Positions 26,975 to 35,942 of a DNA stretch of 64,000 bases are shown one piece after another; positions within the stretch are counted from its first letter, which is position 1, and each line of letters opens with the position of its first letter. The notes under the pieces are model-generated. The model ran no database searches. It had not been told where the DNA came from and was given only the letters and a program-made list of their open reading frames with translations. Origin of the DNA: Capnocytophaga sp. ARDL2 (lineage in GTDB: Bacteria > Bacteroidota > Bacteroidia > Flavobacteriales > Flavobacteriaceae); contig NZ_CP168034.1 of the NCBI RefSeq assembly GCF_041530365.1, positions 1,860,001 to 1,924,000 of the forward strand, given 5' to 3'. The translations under genes were made by a program, and so were the position numbers.

Positions 26975-27189
26975 TTATTCCAATAACATTTTTTCTATCT
27001 CTTCAATATCTATTCTTGTTTTTTTACTTTTACTTGATTTTTCAATCATAGCAAAGTACTCTTCTTTTGACATTTTTGTATCGTCAACTTCTTTGATTAT
27101 AATTTTCTTTGCTTTTATTTTTTTAATATTTCTTCAATATATGAAAGTTAATTGAGATCTATTTCTGCTTTAATTGCTATTGCTCCCAT
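26975..27189 (-). pseudogene. Frameshifted antitoxin-like gene
   Basis: From ATG 27189 the frame reads MGAIAIKAEIDLN then a stop, then LSYIEEILKK. The next frame resumes AKKIIIKEVDDTKMSKEEYF and KTRIDIEEIEKMLLE, ending at 26975. The small acidic antitoxin pattern and the adjacency to a toxin fragment support a decayed toxin-antitoxin operon. At least one stop and one frame change are needed. Confidence 0.55.
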
Positions 27190-27273
27190 AATTTTTTATT
27201 TTGTTGAACAAAAATAAAAAAAATAATATGATTTTTTGTGAATAATAATTAGATATTTCACATATCAAATTCT

Positions 27274-28179
27274 CTATAGTTTATTTATTTTTAATAACTT
27301 AGGGTTGTAATACATCATTTTTACTATTCCATCAGACAGACCTATTTTGGGAACTATGATATTTTTAGCTCTGCTCCATTTCATCACTTTTATATAAATG
27401 TTCATAGCTGGAACGATTACATCTGCTCTATCGGGATTAAGTCCTAATGTTGAGACTCTTTCTTCATAGGCCATAGTAACCAACTCATTGTAAATATTTT
27501 TTAAGTAAGGAAATGACAGGAAATTTTTATTAGATTTAGTTGCCATTTTAGAAATTTTGTTGATATTTCCTCCCGAACCTATTACTTGAATATTCGGCAT
27601 ATTTGAGGTGTATTTTATTGTCCATCTTTGTATTTCGTTCCATGTTTCTTCTGCAACCATTTGATTGATCAAACGGACAGTTCCAATTGGAAATGACTTG
27701 GAAATGACAATTTTACCATGTGAAAAAACTGTCAATTCAGTACTACCTCCACCAACATCAATGTATAAATAATTAGAGTCTTTTTGGATAAATTGCTTCA
27801 AATCAGATGCTGCTATGATTTTCGCTTCTTTTTCTCCACTGATAATATCAATAAATACGCCCGTTTCCTGATTAATTATTTCTACTATTTCATTGGCATT
27901 ATTTGCTTCACGCATGGCCGAAGTAGCACATACTGTGTATTTGCAGACCTCATATACTTGCATTAGCAACTTAAACGATTCCATCGCTTTTACCATTCGT
28001 TTTATGTTGTATTCACTTATTTTCCCAGTTGTAAATACATCTTGACCTAAACGGATGGGTACTCGTACTAATTCAGATTTGTTGAAATTTACTTCATTAT
28101 TTCTTTCAACTACATTGGAAATTAACAATCTGATTGCATTTGAACCAATGTCTATAACCCCATATTTTTTTATTTCCAT
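27274..28179 (-). CDS. Ppx/GppA-family exopolyphosphatase
   Basis: A 301-residue enzyme of the ASKHA phosphotransfer fold that hydrolyses polyphosphate or pppGpp. Phosphate-loop motifs are GVIDIGSNAIRLLI at residues 7-20 and YIDVGGGSTELTVF near 137. The catalytic Glu is in the ATSAMREANN region. Only the two-domain core is present, without the longer C-terminal HD-like domain of E. coli Ppx. It is followed upstream by ppk1 on the same strand, 52 bases apart, the classical pairing of polyphosphate synthesis and breakdown. Confidence 0.9.
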   Translation of the reverse strand: MEIKKYGVIDIGSNAIRLLISNVVERNNEVNFNKSELVRVPIRLGQDVFTTGKISEYNIKRMVKAMESFKLLMQVYEVCKYTVCATSAMREANNANEIVEIINQETGVFIDIISGEKEAKIIAASDLKQFIQKDSNYLYIDVGGGSTELTVFSHGKIVISKSFPIGTVRLINQMVAEETWNEIQRWTIKYTSNMPNIQVIGSGGNINKISKMATKSNKNFLSFPYLKNIYNELVTMAYEERVSTLGLNPDRADVIVPAMNIYIKVMKWSRAKNIIVPKIGLSDGIVKMMYYNPKLLKINKL

Positions 28180-28231
28180 ATTTTTTTATGTTAAAATTAA
28201 TTCATGATAACATTCAAGAATAGATTTATAA

Positions 28232-30304
28232 TCACAAATTTACTTCAATTTTATTCCTGTAATAATTATACATTTCTTCTTGAGCTCGGAATAATGTATT
28301 TCCATTCGTATTTACATACAAATTGGATAAATTTTTATCGTGAATTCTTGTTTTTACATTTCCATTCCAATAGATTGCAAATGTGTCTATCAATTGTTGT
28401 TTTATATTTTCATCATAAATCGGACAACTTACTTCCACGCGTTCATCGATGTTTCTTGTCATAAAATCTGCCGATGAAATATAGACTTCGCAATCGTCGT
28501 CTTCTCCAAAAATGTAAATTCGAGAATGTTCCAACAATCTGTCAACGATACTTATTGCTTGAATGTTTTCACTCAGTCCTTTTTCATTGGGAATCAAACA
28601 ACATATACCACGGATAATCAATTCGATTTTTACTCCTGCTCTACTCGCTTGATACAATTTATCTATCATTTTTGCATCTGATAGTGAATTCATTTTCAAA
28701 CGAATTCGGGCTTTTTCTCCACGAAAGGATTTGTCAATTTCTCGATTGATTAGTTTTTCAAATTTTGAGCGTGTAAAATGTGGTGAAACAATCAAATGCT
28801 TGTATTTGTTGATTTTGTAATTGACATCTAAAAAGTCGAAAACTTTGCTAACTTCTTTCAAAATAGGCTGATGCGAAGTCAAAAGTGTAACATCTGTGTA
28901 AAAATTTGCAGTTGATTCGTTGAAATTTCCTGAAGAAACAAATCCATATCGTTTGATTTTTTTACCTTCTTTTCGTTCGATGACACATATTTTACTGTGA
29001 ACTTTCAATCCTTTTACTCCAAAAATCAATTCGATGCCTTCGGTTTGCATCAATTCGGCATAAAAAATATTACTCTTTTCGTCGAAACGGGCTTTTAACT
29101 CGATTTGAACCGTAACTTTTTTACCGTTTTTTGCAGCATTTATCAGCGAACTGATGATTTGTGAGTGCTTTGCCAATCGATACAAAGTGATTTTGATACT
29201 ACTCACTTTGGGATCCAACGCGGCTTCTCTCAACATTCTCACAACATAATTGAAAGACTGAAAAGGCGTGTGAATCAAGAAATCTCTTTCTTGTATTTGA
29301 TGTAAAATGCTTTTTTCTAAATCCAAATCTTGCAATGCCAAAGGATACACTTTTGGATAAATCAAATCGTTGCGTCCCATAGTTGGAAAGTTCATATAAT
29401 CACGGCGATTATGGTATTTTCCTCCAGGAATCAAACTGTCGTTGTTGTTATCGATGCCGATGTGCTTGATGAAAAATTGCAAAGTGTCATCTGCTATTTC
29501 TTTGTCATAAACAAAACGAACGACTTCTCCTACTCGACGGTCTTTTACTCCTTCGGAAATTTTTTCTAAAAAACTTTTGTACAAATCCGAATCCTCCTCA
29601 ATTACTGCATCTCGTGTGATTTTAATCATGTGAGCCGAAATTGATTTACATTCAAAAATTGAGAATATATATTCCAGATTTAATCGAATGACATCATCCA
29701 ATAATATGATGTATTTTTTCCCATCTACTTCGGGCAATTCTACAAATCGATTGATGTGATTGGGTATCTCGATGACAGCATATCGACTTTTTTCTTTTAC
29801 TCCACCATAAATCATTTTTACTGCCAAATATCCATACGAATCTCTCAACAATGGAAATTTCTCAGATTTATTGAGGATAATAGGCGCCAAATCGGGACTG
29901 ATTTTATTAATAAAAAATTCTTTTATGAAGTTTTTTTGTTCTTCATTCACTAATTTTTCGTCAACGATAAAAATATTTTCCCTTTGTAGAGCAACTTCGA
30001 TTTCGCCTAAAATTTCCAAACTTTTAGATTGAATTCGAATCACTGTTTCCGTAATATCTTTCAACAGTTCTTCAGCATCAATACCGCCTATCAATCGTTG
30101 TTTTCCTTTGCCCAACATTGCCAAACGACGAACTGATGCATAGCGAACTTTGAAAAATTCGTCCAAATTATTTGAAAATATTCCTAAAAATTTCAAGCGT
30201 TCTAACAAGGGAACACTCGTATCTGCTGCTTCTTGCAACACGCGTTCGTTGAATGCCAACCAACTTTTTTCTCTATTTATATAGGTGTTTTCGATTTGTT
30301 TCAT
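28232..30304 (-). CDS. ppk1: Polyphosphate kinase 1
   Basis: Ppk1 polymerises inorganic polyphosphate from ATP through a phosphohistidine intermediate. The 690 residues hold the N-terminal domain (YINREKSWLAFNERVLQEA), the FFKVR head region, and two PLD-like catalytic domains. The autophosphorylated His is in GLKVHSKICVIERKEG near residue 430; the second His region of C2 reads SRIYIFGEDDDCEVYISSAD. Length and order fit the family. It precedes the ppx-like gene on the same strand, so synthesis and hydrolysis are likely regulated together. Confidence 0.95.
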   Translation of the reverse strand: MKQIENTYINREKSWLAFNERVLQEAADTSVPLLERLKFLGIFSNNLDEFFKVRYASVRRLAMLGKGKQRLIGGIDAEELLKDITETVIRIQSKSLEILGEIEVALQRENIFIVDEKLVNEEQKNFIKEFFINKISPDLAPIILNKSEKFPLLRDSYGYLAVKMIYGGVKEKSRYAVIEIPNHINRFVELPEVDGKKYIILLDDVIRLNLEYIFSIFECKSISAHMIKITRDAVIEEDSDLYKSFLEKISEGVKDRRVGEVVRFVYDKEIADDTLQFFIKHIGIDNNNDSLIPGGKYHNRRDYMNFPTMGRNDLIYPKVYPLALQDLDLEKSILHQIQERDFLIHTPFQSFNYVVRMLREAALDPKVSSIKITLYRLAKHSQIISSLINAAKNGKKVTVQIELKARFDEKSNIFYAELMQTEGIELIFGVKGLKVHSKICVIERKEGKKIKRYGFVSSGNFNESTANFYTDVTLLTSHQPILKEVSKVFDFLDVNYKINKYKHLIVSPHFTRSKFEKLINREIDKSFRGEKARIRLKMNSLSDAKMIDKLYQASRAGVKIELIIRGICCLIPNEKGLSENIQAISIVDRLLEHSRIYIFGEDDDCEVYISSADFMTRNIDERVEVSCPIYDENIKQQLIDTFAIYWNGNVKTRIHDKNLSNLYVNTNGNTLFRAQEEMYNYYRNKIEVNL

Positions 30305-30378
30305 TTTGTTTTATACTTCTTTAGTATATGTGATTTCAAATTTATATTTTTTAATGTTATAAAAATATTAAAATAAAC

Positions 30379-31836
30379 CTATCTTTTCAATTTCTTTATG
30401 AGTTGAATCAAAATCTTCTTCTCTTTTTGATAAATCAAACCTACAAATGCCAATACAAATAATCCGCCTATCCAGTAATTTTCCCTAAATACATAAAAAT
30501 GTACAAATGACAATAATACAGAACCTCCCAAATACACAAAAATATCTTTGCTATAAGGTATTGGATAGTATTTTTGACCCAAATAGTAAGAGGCAAATGA
30601 CATGAGGAAATACACAATCAAGGTGGTCAATGCAGCTCCGTCTATTCCAATCATCGGAATCAAAACCAAATTCAAACCTATGGTAAAAAAAGCAGCTCCT
30701 AATGACAAAATGGCTCCTATATATGTTTTGTCTTGCAATTTATACCATACCGATAAATTGGTGTAAATTCCCAACAATAAATTGGCTAAAATCACCATAG
30801 GTACAATGCTCATTGCCGACCAATATTGGGGTTTTGATATTAAAATAGGTTTTAAAAAATTTGCTAAAACAATGATTACCAACATAGCGACACTACCAAA
30901 CAAAACAAAATATTTGGTTACGGTTGCATACTTTACAGGAGCGTCTTCGTTTTTGGCATAATTGAAAAAAAACGGTTCAATTCCCAAAGAATACATCGTG
31001 CGAAACAAAATCATAAAGATTCCTATTTTGTAACAAGCGGCGTATTTTCCAGCTTCTGCCTGACTAATATCCGAAGGCAACAGTCGCTCAATCATAAATC
31101 GGTCGATTCCCTCGTTTATTGCAAAAGAAATACTCGCCACCATCACAGGAAATGCGTACATCAACATTTCTTTCATCAACGAAGTGTCGATTTTATTTCT
31201 CAGGTTTTTATAAATCGGTATGAGTACTACAAAGGTAAAAGCACTTGCCAGTAAATTTGCCAAATACACATATTCTACTTGAAAATCTGGAATATACCAA
31301 CCAGAAAACCAATCATTTGCCGACCATTTTGGAAAGAAATACAAAAACAAAACGGTAAGTAACGCATTGATAATCACATTACACATTTTGATAATTGCAT
31401 ATTTTTTTGATTGACCAATGGCTCTAATCATCGCAAACGGAATCACCACCCAAGCATCTAACAATAATATTCCTGATAAAATGCGAATCAATTCTGGAGA
31501 AACTCGTAAATAATCGGCTATAAAATCCGTTGCTCCAAATAATATTACCCCTGCAAAACAAGACAGTAGTAAAACAAACCACAACGCGTTGCTCTTTACC
31601 TTTTCTTTATCTTCGATTTTGTTGAAAAAACGGAAAAAAGCCGTTTCCATACCGAAAGACAAAAACGCATTGAGTATCATAATCCATGAAAACATAACGC
31701 TATAGCTTCCATACACCGCTTCGTTGTTCATCCATTTGATGTGATAAGGCACCATAATCACCCCAATCAATCGAGGCAACATGGTGGCAAATCCATATAT
31801 TAAAGTGTCTTTGAATAGTTTTTTGTATATACCCAT
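30379..31836 (-). CDS. Oligosaccharide flippase / polysaccharide biosynthesis membrane protein
   Basis: A polytopic MATE-like (Wzx/MurJ superfamily) protein with 12-14 helices that would move lipid-linked saccharides across the inner membrane. From ATG 31836 (MGIYKKLFKDTLIYGFATML) it has 485 residues. A longer start at 31890 would add 18 residues but would run upstream of a -7 element at 31868-31861, so the shorter one is chosen. The family opening FATMLPRLIGVIMVPYH and EGIDRFMIERLLP are visible. There are no glycosyltransferases beside it, so the glycan is unknown. Confidence 0.85.
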   Translation of the reverse strand: MGIYKKLFKDTLIYGFATMLPRLIGVIMVPYHIKWMNNEAVYGSYSVMFSWIMILNAFLSFGMETAFFRFFNKIEDKEKVKSNALWFVLLLSCFAGVILFGATDFIADYLRVSPELIRILSGILLLDAWVVIPFAMIRAIGQSKKYAIIKMCNVIINALLTVLFLYFFPKWSANDWFSGWYIPDFQVEYVYLANLLASAFTFVVLIPIYKNLRNKIDTSLMKEMLMYAFPVMVASISFAINEGIDRFMIERLLPSDISQAEAGKYAACYKIGIFMILFRTMYSLGIEPFFFNYAKNEDAPVKYATVTKYFVLFGSVAMLVIIVLANFLKPILISKPQYWSAMSIVPMVILANLLLGIYTNLSVWYKLQDKTYIGAILSLGAAFFTIGLNLVLIPMIGIDGAALTTLIVYFLMSFASYYLGQKYYPIPYSKDIFVYLGGSVLLSFVHFYVFRENYWIGGLFVLAFVGLIYQKEKKILIQLIKKLKR

Positions 31837-31853
31837 GGAATGTTTTTCAATAG

Positions 31854-31885
31854 TTTGGCACAAATTTACGAAATAACTACCTTTG
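31854..31885 (+). promoter_or_regulatory. Consensus promoter of the trans-sulfuration gene, overlapping a divergent -7 box
   Basis: TTTG (31854-31857), 20-base spacer, TACCTTTG (31878-31885): an exact Bacteroidetes -33/-7 pair, about 19 bases before the ATG at 31905. A minus-strand TAAATTTG (31868-31861) for the flippase lies inside the spacer, so the two promoters may interfere. Confidence 0.7.
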
Positions 31886-31904
31886 CTCATTAAAATATTT
31901 CACA

Positions 31905-33062
31905 ATGAAAAATCAAGTAAAATTCAATACACAAGTAATTCACGGAGGGCAACAACACGACCCTACGACAGGTGCCGTTATGCCTCCGATTTATCATACT
32001 TCGACCTTTGCTCAGTCAAGTCCGGGAGTGCATACAGGCTACGAATACAGTAGAGCCGACAACCCTACGCGTACGGCATTGGAACACGCATTGGAAAGCA
32101 TCGAAAACGGAGCAAGAGGTTTGGCTTTTTCGTCTGGTTTGGCAGCTATTGATTGCGTAATGCGATTGCTAAAAACTGGTGATGAAGTAATTGCAATGGA
32201 CGATTTGTATGGTGGAACTTACCGTTTGTTTACCCGTTTTTATCAAGAAATTGGAATTAAATTTCATTTTATAGACATCAATGATACGGATTTGTTTTTA
32301 TCTAAAATTAACGCAAACACCCGATTAGTTTGGATAGAAACTCCTACCAATCCATTGATGAAATTGGCAAATATTGAGGCAATTGCAAAAATCACCAAAC
32401 AACACAATATTCTCTTTGCTGTGGACAACACTTTTGCTACTCCATACATTCAAAAACCGCTGGATTTGGGGGCTGACATAGTGATGCATTCGGCTACAAA
32501 ATATTTAGGTGGCCATTCAGATGTAATTGCTGGTGCGTTGGTTATCAAAGACGAAGAGTTGGGTGCAAAATTACATTTTACACAATTTGCCACAGGTGCT
32601 ACTTTAGGACCACAAGAGTGCTTTTTGGTTTTGAGAGGAATCAAAACTTTGCATCTTCGCGTACAAAGACATTGCGAAAACGGAATCAAAGTAGCGGAAT
32701 TTTTAGAAAATCATCCGTTGATAGATAAAGTGTACTATCCAGGTTTGCCATCACATCCGCAATACGAATTGGCTCAAAAGCAAATGAAAGACAAATTTGG
32801 AGGAATGGTTTCTTTTACTTTCAAATCCAAAGCAAAAGAAGACGCAATAAAATTTTTAGAAAAATTACAGATTTTCACATTGGCCGAATCATTGGGTGGT
32901 GTTGAATCATTAGCAAATCACCCTGCGTTGATGACCCACGCTTCGATTCCAGCCGACAAACGAGCAGAAATCGGTATTACAGACGATATGGTTCGCTTGA
33001 GTGTAGGTGTGGAAGACATCGAAGATTTATTAGCAGATGTACAACAATCATTGGAAGGATAA
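31905..33062 (+). CDS. Trans-sulfuration PLP enzyme (cystathionine gamma-synthase/lyase type)
   Basis: A 385-residue Cys/Met-metabolism PLP enzyme. The cofactor lysine lies in HSATKYLGGHSDVIAGAL near residue 200. Other family blocks are YEYSRADNPTRTALE, FSSGLAAIDCVMRLL, DDLYGGTYRLF and SLGGVESLANHPALMTHAS. Motifs do not cleanly separate cystathionine gamma-synthase from gamma-lyase or beta-lyase. It would act on cystathionine or O-acylhomoserine in methionine/cysteine interconversion. It is a single-gene transcript with a strong promoter and terminator. Confidence 0.93.
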   Translation: MKNQVKFNTQVIHGGQQHDPTTGAVMPPIYHTSTFAQSSPGVHTGYEYSRADNPTRTALEHALESIENGARGLAFSSGLAAIDCVMRLLKTGDEVIAMDDLYGGTYRLFTRFYQEIGIKFHFIDINDTDLFLSKINANTRLVWIETPTNPLMKLANIEAIAKITKQHNILFAVDNTFATPYIQKPLDLGADIVMHSATKYLGGHSDVIAGALVIKDEELGAKLHFTQFATGATLGPQECFLVLRGIKTLHLRVQRHCENGIKVAEFLENHPLIDKVYYPGLPSHPQYELAQKQMKDKFGGMVSFTFKSKAKEDAIKFLEKLQIFTLAESLGGVESLANHPALMTHASIPADKRAEIGITDDMVRLSVGVEDIEDLLADVQQSLEG

Positions 33063-33067
33063 AACAA

Positions 33068-33103
33068 AAAGTCCTCAGAGTTTTACAACTTTGAGGACTT
33101 TTT
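33068..33103 (+). terminator. Intrinsic terminator of the trans-sulfuration gene
   Basis: Long stem (AAAGTCCTCA with TGAGGACTTT, extended inward by AGTT/AACT) followed by seven T. It abuts the stop of the convergent AraC remnant (33104). Confidence 0.9.
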
Positions 33104-33688
33104 TTATCTCAGTTCCAGCTCTTTTTTGAAAAATTCTTTTAGAGTCATACCCACATATTTTTTGAAAACTTTCCCAAAATGGCTCAAATACCCAAAACCT
33201 GAAAGATAACATGTGTCGGAAATTGTATGATTTTCGTTTCGTAAAATCTCCTTAGCGTGTTCGATTTGCTGAACAATTACATATTCCGATGGCGTCGAAA
33301 GATTATATTCTTTAAACATTCTAAAAAGAGACGAACGGCTTTTATCTGCAACTTGCATCAATTCTTCAATGTTGATTTTCTGTGAAATATGATTGCGAAT
33401 ATACTTCTAAATTGCCAATAATTGATTGGGTAAATTCTGTGTAGATAATTGACGAACAAATTGTTGCGTTTGTATAATACGAACCAAAAGCGTTTTTAAA
33501 GTCAAATCGGTCAAAACATCTTTTTCCAAACTATCTTCTATGCTGATAACAATTAATCGATTCAATGCTTGAGCCAACAATCGATTGTTGTTGAAATGAA
33601 AATTAGAAAAATCCAATTCCCAAAGTTTCCCGTCTTTACCAGTACCAGACATAAAATCAAAATCTTCAAAATCATCGTAATGTAACAC
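33104..33688 (-). pseudogene. AraC-family regulator, N-terminally truncated with an in-frame stop
   Basis: One continuous minus-strand frame gives about 193 residues broken by a single TAG at 33409-33407 (LPNQLLAI, stop, KYIRNHISQKI). The C-terminal part is a clear AraC HTH pair: VADKSRSSLFRMFKEYNLSTPSEY and ISDTCYLSGFGYLSHFGKVFKKYVGMTLKEF. The front part resembles the end of a sensor domain (NFHFNNNRLLAQALNRL). About 100 residues of normal N terminus are absent; the best start is GTG at 33688, and TAA lies 21 bases before it in frame. Targets unknown. Probably inactive. Confidence 0.75.
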
Positions 33689-33705
33689 TTTTTTCCCTCG
33701 GTTTT

Positions 33706-34376
33706 ATGAGAAAAACACTACTTATATTTACTTTTTGATGCATGATTGGTTTGGCACAGAAACAATATGTTTTGAAGGAATATGTTGAAACAAATTACGC
33801 AACATAGACTGAAGACAAATTGAAATCTATCAATAAAACAACTTTTACATATGATTCCAAAAAGGGGATAATAAATAAAAATACAATGTATATAAATACA
33901 TCAAATATACCTGATTATAAAGATTCTGTTATCTATAATTTAAAACAAGAAAAAATTTTTGTTAGGAAGTAAACGGAATAAAGATAATAATATCTGGAAA
34001 AATGTAAAGAAAGAAATTTATGATAAAGAAAATAATGAATACATTTTAGACACCTTTGATGAGTATTCTGATTCTCTTATACAATATAAAAAAAATAAAA
34101 TTAAAGAAACGGCTAAAACATATCAATTAAAAAACTTTAATAAAAATTAAAAAAGGAAATGGATAGAAACAAGCAAACAATTTTCAAAAAAAAAAATAAA
34201 AAAGGTAAAAACACCTATCTTTTAGTTTTTGCACATCAAATGAATGATAATGAAGTTCTAATGAGATTTAAGAGTAAATCATTCTATAAAAAAGATACTT
34301 TACTGAAAAAGTAAAACAATATAAATGGAATGAAAATAAAGACCGATGGGAATTAGATTTAATAACAAAGTATTAA
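33706..34376 (+). pseudogene. Decayed gene for a small secreted protein
   Basis: A plus-strand gene can be followed across three frames. ATG 33706 opens a signal-peptide-like MRKTLLIFTF, TGA, CMIGLAQKQYVLKEYV, with another stop (TAG) soon after, then DKLKSINKTTFTYDSK. After about 33960 another frame carries KRNKDNNIWKNVKKEIYD to YQLKNFNKN (34150). Further pieces read KGKNTYLLVFAHQMND and, after one more shift, KQYKWNENKDRWELDLITKY ending at 34376. I do not recognise the family. The lesions include true in-frame stops, so this is real decay. Confidence 0.6.
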
Positions 34377-34430
34377 TATACCGACAATACGATAACAAAA
34401 AATGGTAGTATTTCATAATCAATTTATGCT

Positions 34431-34545
34431 TATATTTGCAGAAAGGCTCAAGTTATAAAAACTCAAGCCTAACTTTTTTAACTTACACACTTTGGGGGAT
34501 AGTGTCGTTAAATCCTGTATCATTTTTTCAGGACGAGAGAGTAAA
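34431..34545 (+). ncRNA. Possible small structured RNA with its own -7 box
   Basis: TATATTTG at 34431-34438 fits the -7 consensus, but no -33 box is visible. The following about 100 bases code for nothing and can fold: AGGCT/AGCCT with further inner pairing (34445-34471), ACACT/AGTGT around a GGGGG-containing loop, and either TCCTG/CAGGA or the 8-bp TATCATTT/AAATGATA pair, which compete. It does not match tmRNA, SRP RNA, RNase P or a known riboswitch by eye. A terminator for the decayed gene is an alternative reading of the first hairpin. Confidence 0.3.
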
Positions 34546-34551
34546 TGATAT

Positions 34552-35655
34552 TTAATTGGATAAAACTACAGGAAACTGCAACCTTTTGTTGTTTCTAATT
34601 ACAGTAAGATTTACAGTTTCCTTTGGACTTTTATTTGACAAAATTCGAGTAATATCAGAAAAGCCTTTGATTTCTGCATTGTCTATTCCTACGATGATAT
34701 CTTTTATTTTCAACTCAGAACGAAAGGCACCACTATTTGGTAAAATATCTTCCACAATAAAACCTCTTGTTTGAGATAATTGTAAGGATTGAGCGATAGA
34801 AGCATTTAACTCAATACCTTGAATTCCTAACATACCTTGTTGTACTTTTCCATAATTTTTCAAATCATTGACGATTTTCTTTACTGTGTTAGATGGAACA
34901 GCAAACGAATAACCCACATAGGATCCCGTATTTGAAGAAATCATCGTATTGATACCTATCAACTCTCCATTTGTATTTACCAACGCACCTCCTGAATTTC
35001 CTGGATTTACCGCAGCATCTGTTTGTAAAAACGACTGAATACCTGTACTGTCTAAATTTCTTGCTTTTGCAGATATTATTCCCGCAGTAACCGTTGAATT
35101 TAAATTGTATGGATTTCCGACTGCTAATACCCATTCTCCTACTTTTACATTGTCAGAATCGGCAAAAGTTGCATAAGGCAAATCGTCGTTTGTCTCGATT
35201 TTCAACAAAGCAATATCGCGTCTTTCATCAGTACCAATGAGTTTTGCTGGAAAAACTTTGTCATTATTTAAAGTAATCTCAATTTCGCTTGCTCCTTGAA
35301 TCACATGGTTATTGGTTACAATATATCCATCTTTTGAAATAATCACTCCACTTCCCGTTCCTACTTGTGCTTGCATTTCGCCTCCTCTGTATCCATAAAA
35401 GTATTCCAAAATAGGATTGGATGGCGTACGTCTGTAACTTACATTCTTTACATGGACTACTGTGTGTAGCGAACTCTCAGCAGCAGAGGTAAAATCAAAT
35501 CCACTAGCATTCGAACGTTCAACACGAGTCGATGGAGCATCAAATGATAAAACACCATCAGAATTTCCATGATTTGCATTCAAATATTTGTATCCCATTA
35601 AAGTAGTTGCACTTGACAGCAATGCAACAATTGCTAAACTTGTTATTTTTTTCAT
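34552..35655 (-). CDS. HtrA/DegP-type periplasmic serine protease
   Basis: A 367-residue S1C protease that degrades misfolded envelope proteins. A signal sequence or anchor occupies residues 1-25 (ITSLAIVALLSSATTLMGY). The catalytic triad is visible: His in IVTNNHVIQGA, Asp in DIALLKIETND and Ser in NPGNSGGALVNTNGEL. One PDZ domain follows (MLGIQGIELNA, VEDILPNSGAFRSELKIKDI); many relatives have two, so this is the shorter DegS/single-PDZ form. The Gly-rich VGTGSGVIISKDGYIV is intact. It stands alone, convergent with the decayed gene. Confidence 0.93.
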   Translation of the reverse strand: MKKITSLAIVALLSSATTLMGYKYLNANHGNSDGVLSFDAPSTRVERSNASGFDFTSAAESSLHTVVHVKNVSYRRTPSNPILEYFYGYRGGEMQAQVGTGSGVIISKDGYIVTNNHVIQGASEIEITLNNDKVFPAKLIGTDERRDIALLKIETNDDLPYATFADSDNVKVGEWVLAVGNPYNLNSTVTAGIISAKARNLDSTGIQSFLQTDAAVNPGNSGGALVNTNGELIGINTMISSNTGSYVGYSFAVPSNTVKKIVNDLKNYGKVQQGMLGIQGIELNASIAQSLQLSQTRGFIVEDILPNSGAFRSELKIKDIIVGIDNAEIKGFSDITRILSNKSPKETVNLTVIRNNKRLQFPVVLSN

Positions 35656-35896
35656 ATATTCAATATTTTAAGATTTTTAATGTTGTAAATTTACTTTTTT
35701 AGTTAATATAAAACACATTATTTAACCAATAATTAACTCATGTGAAAATATTTCAATAAACATTTAAAATAATTATCAACTTTACAATAAACTATTTCAA
35801 ATTTTAATCAACTTATTAAAGTATGAAAAAAATAAAATCTTAAAATTTAAAATTTCTAATATTTTCAATTAAATCAAAAAAACATATTAAAAAGAA

Positions 35897-35920
35897 AAAA
35901 TCGCCCAATAGGACGATTTT
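35897..35920 (-). terminator. Intrinsic terminator of the thiolase gene
   Basis: Stem AAAATCG/CGATTTT plus CC/GG across a mismatch, loop AATA, about 25 bases after the thiolase stop (35943). Confidence 0.7.
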
Positions 35921-35942
35921 CTTATAAATTATAAAAAGTCAA

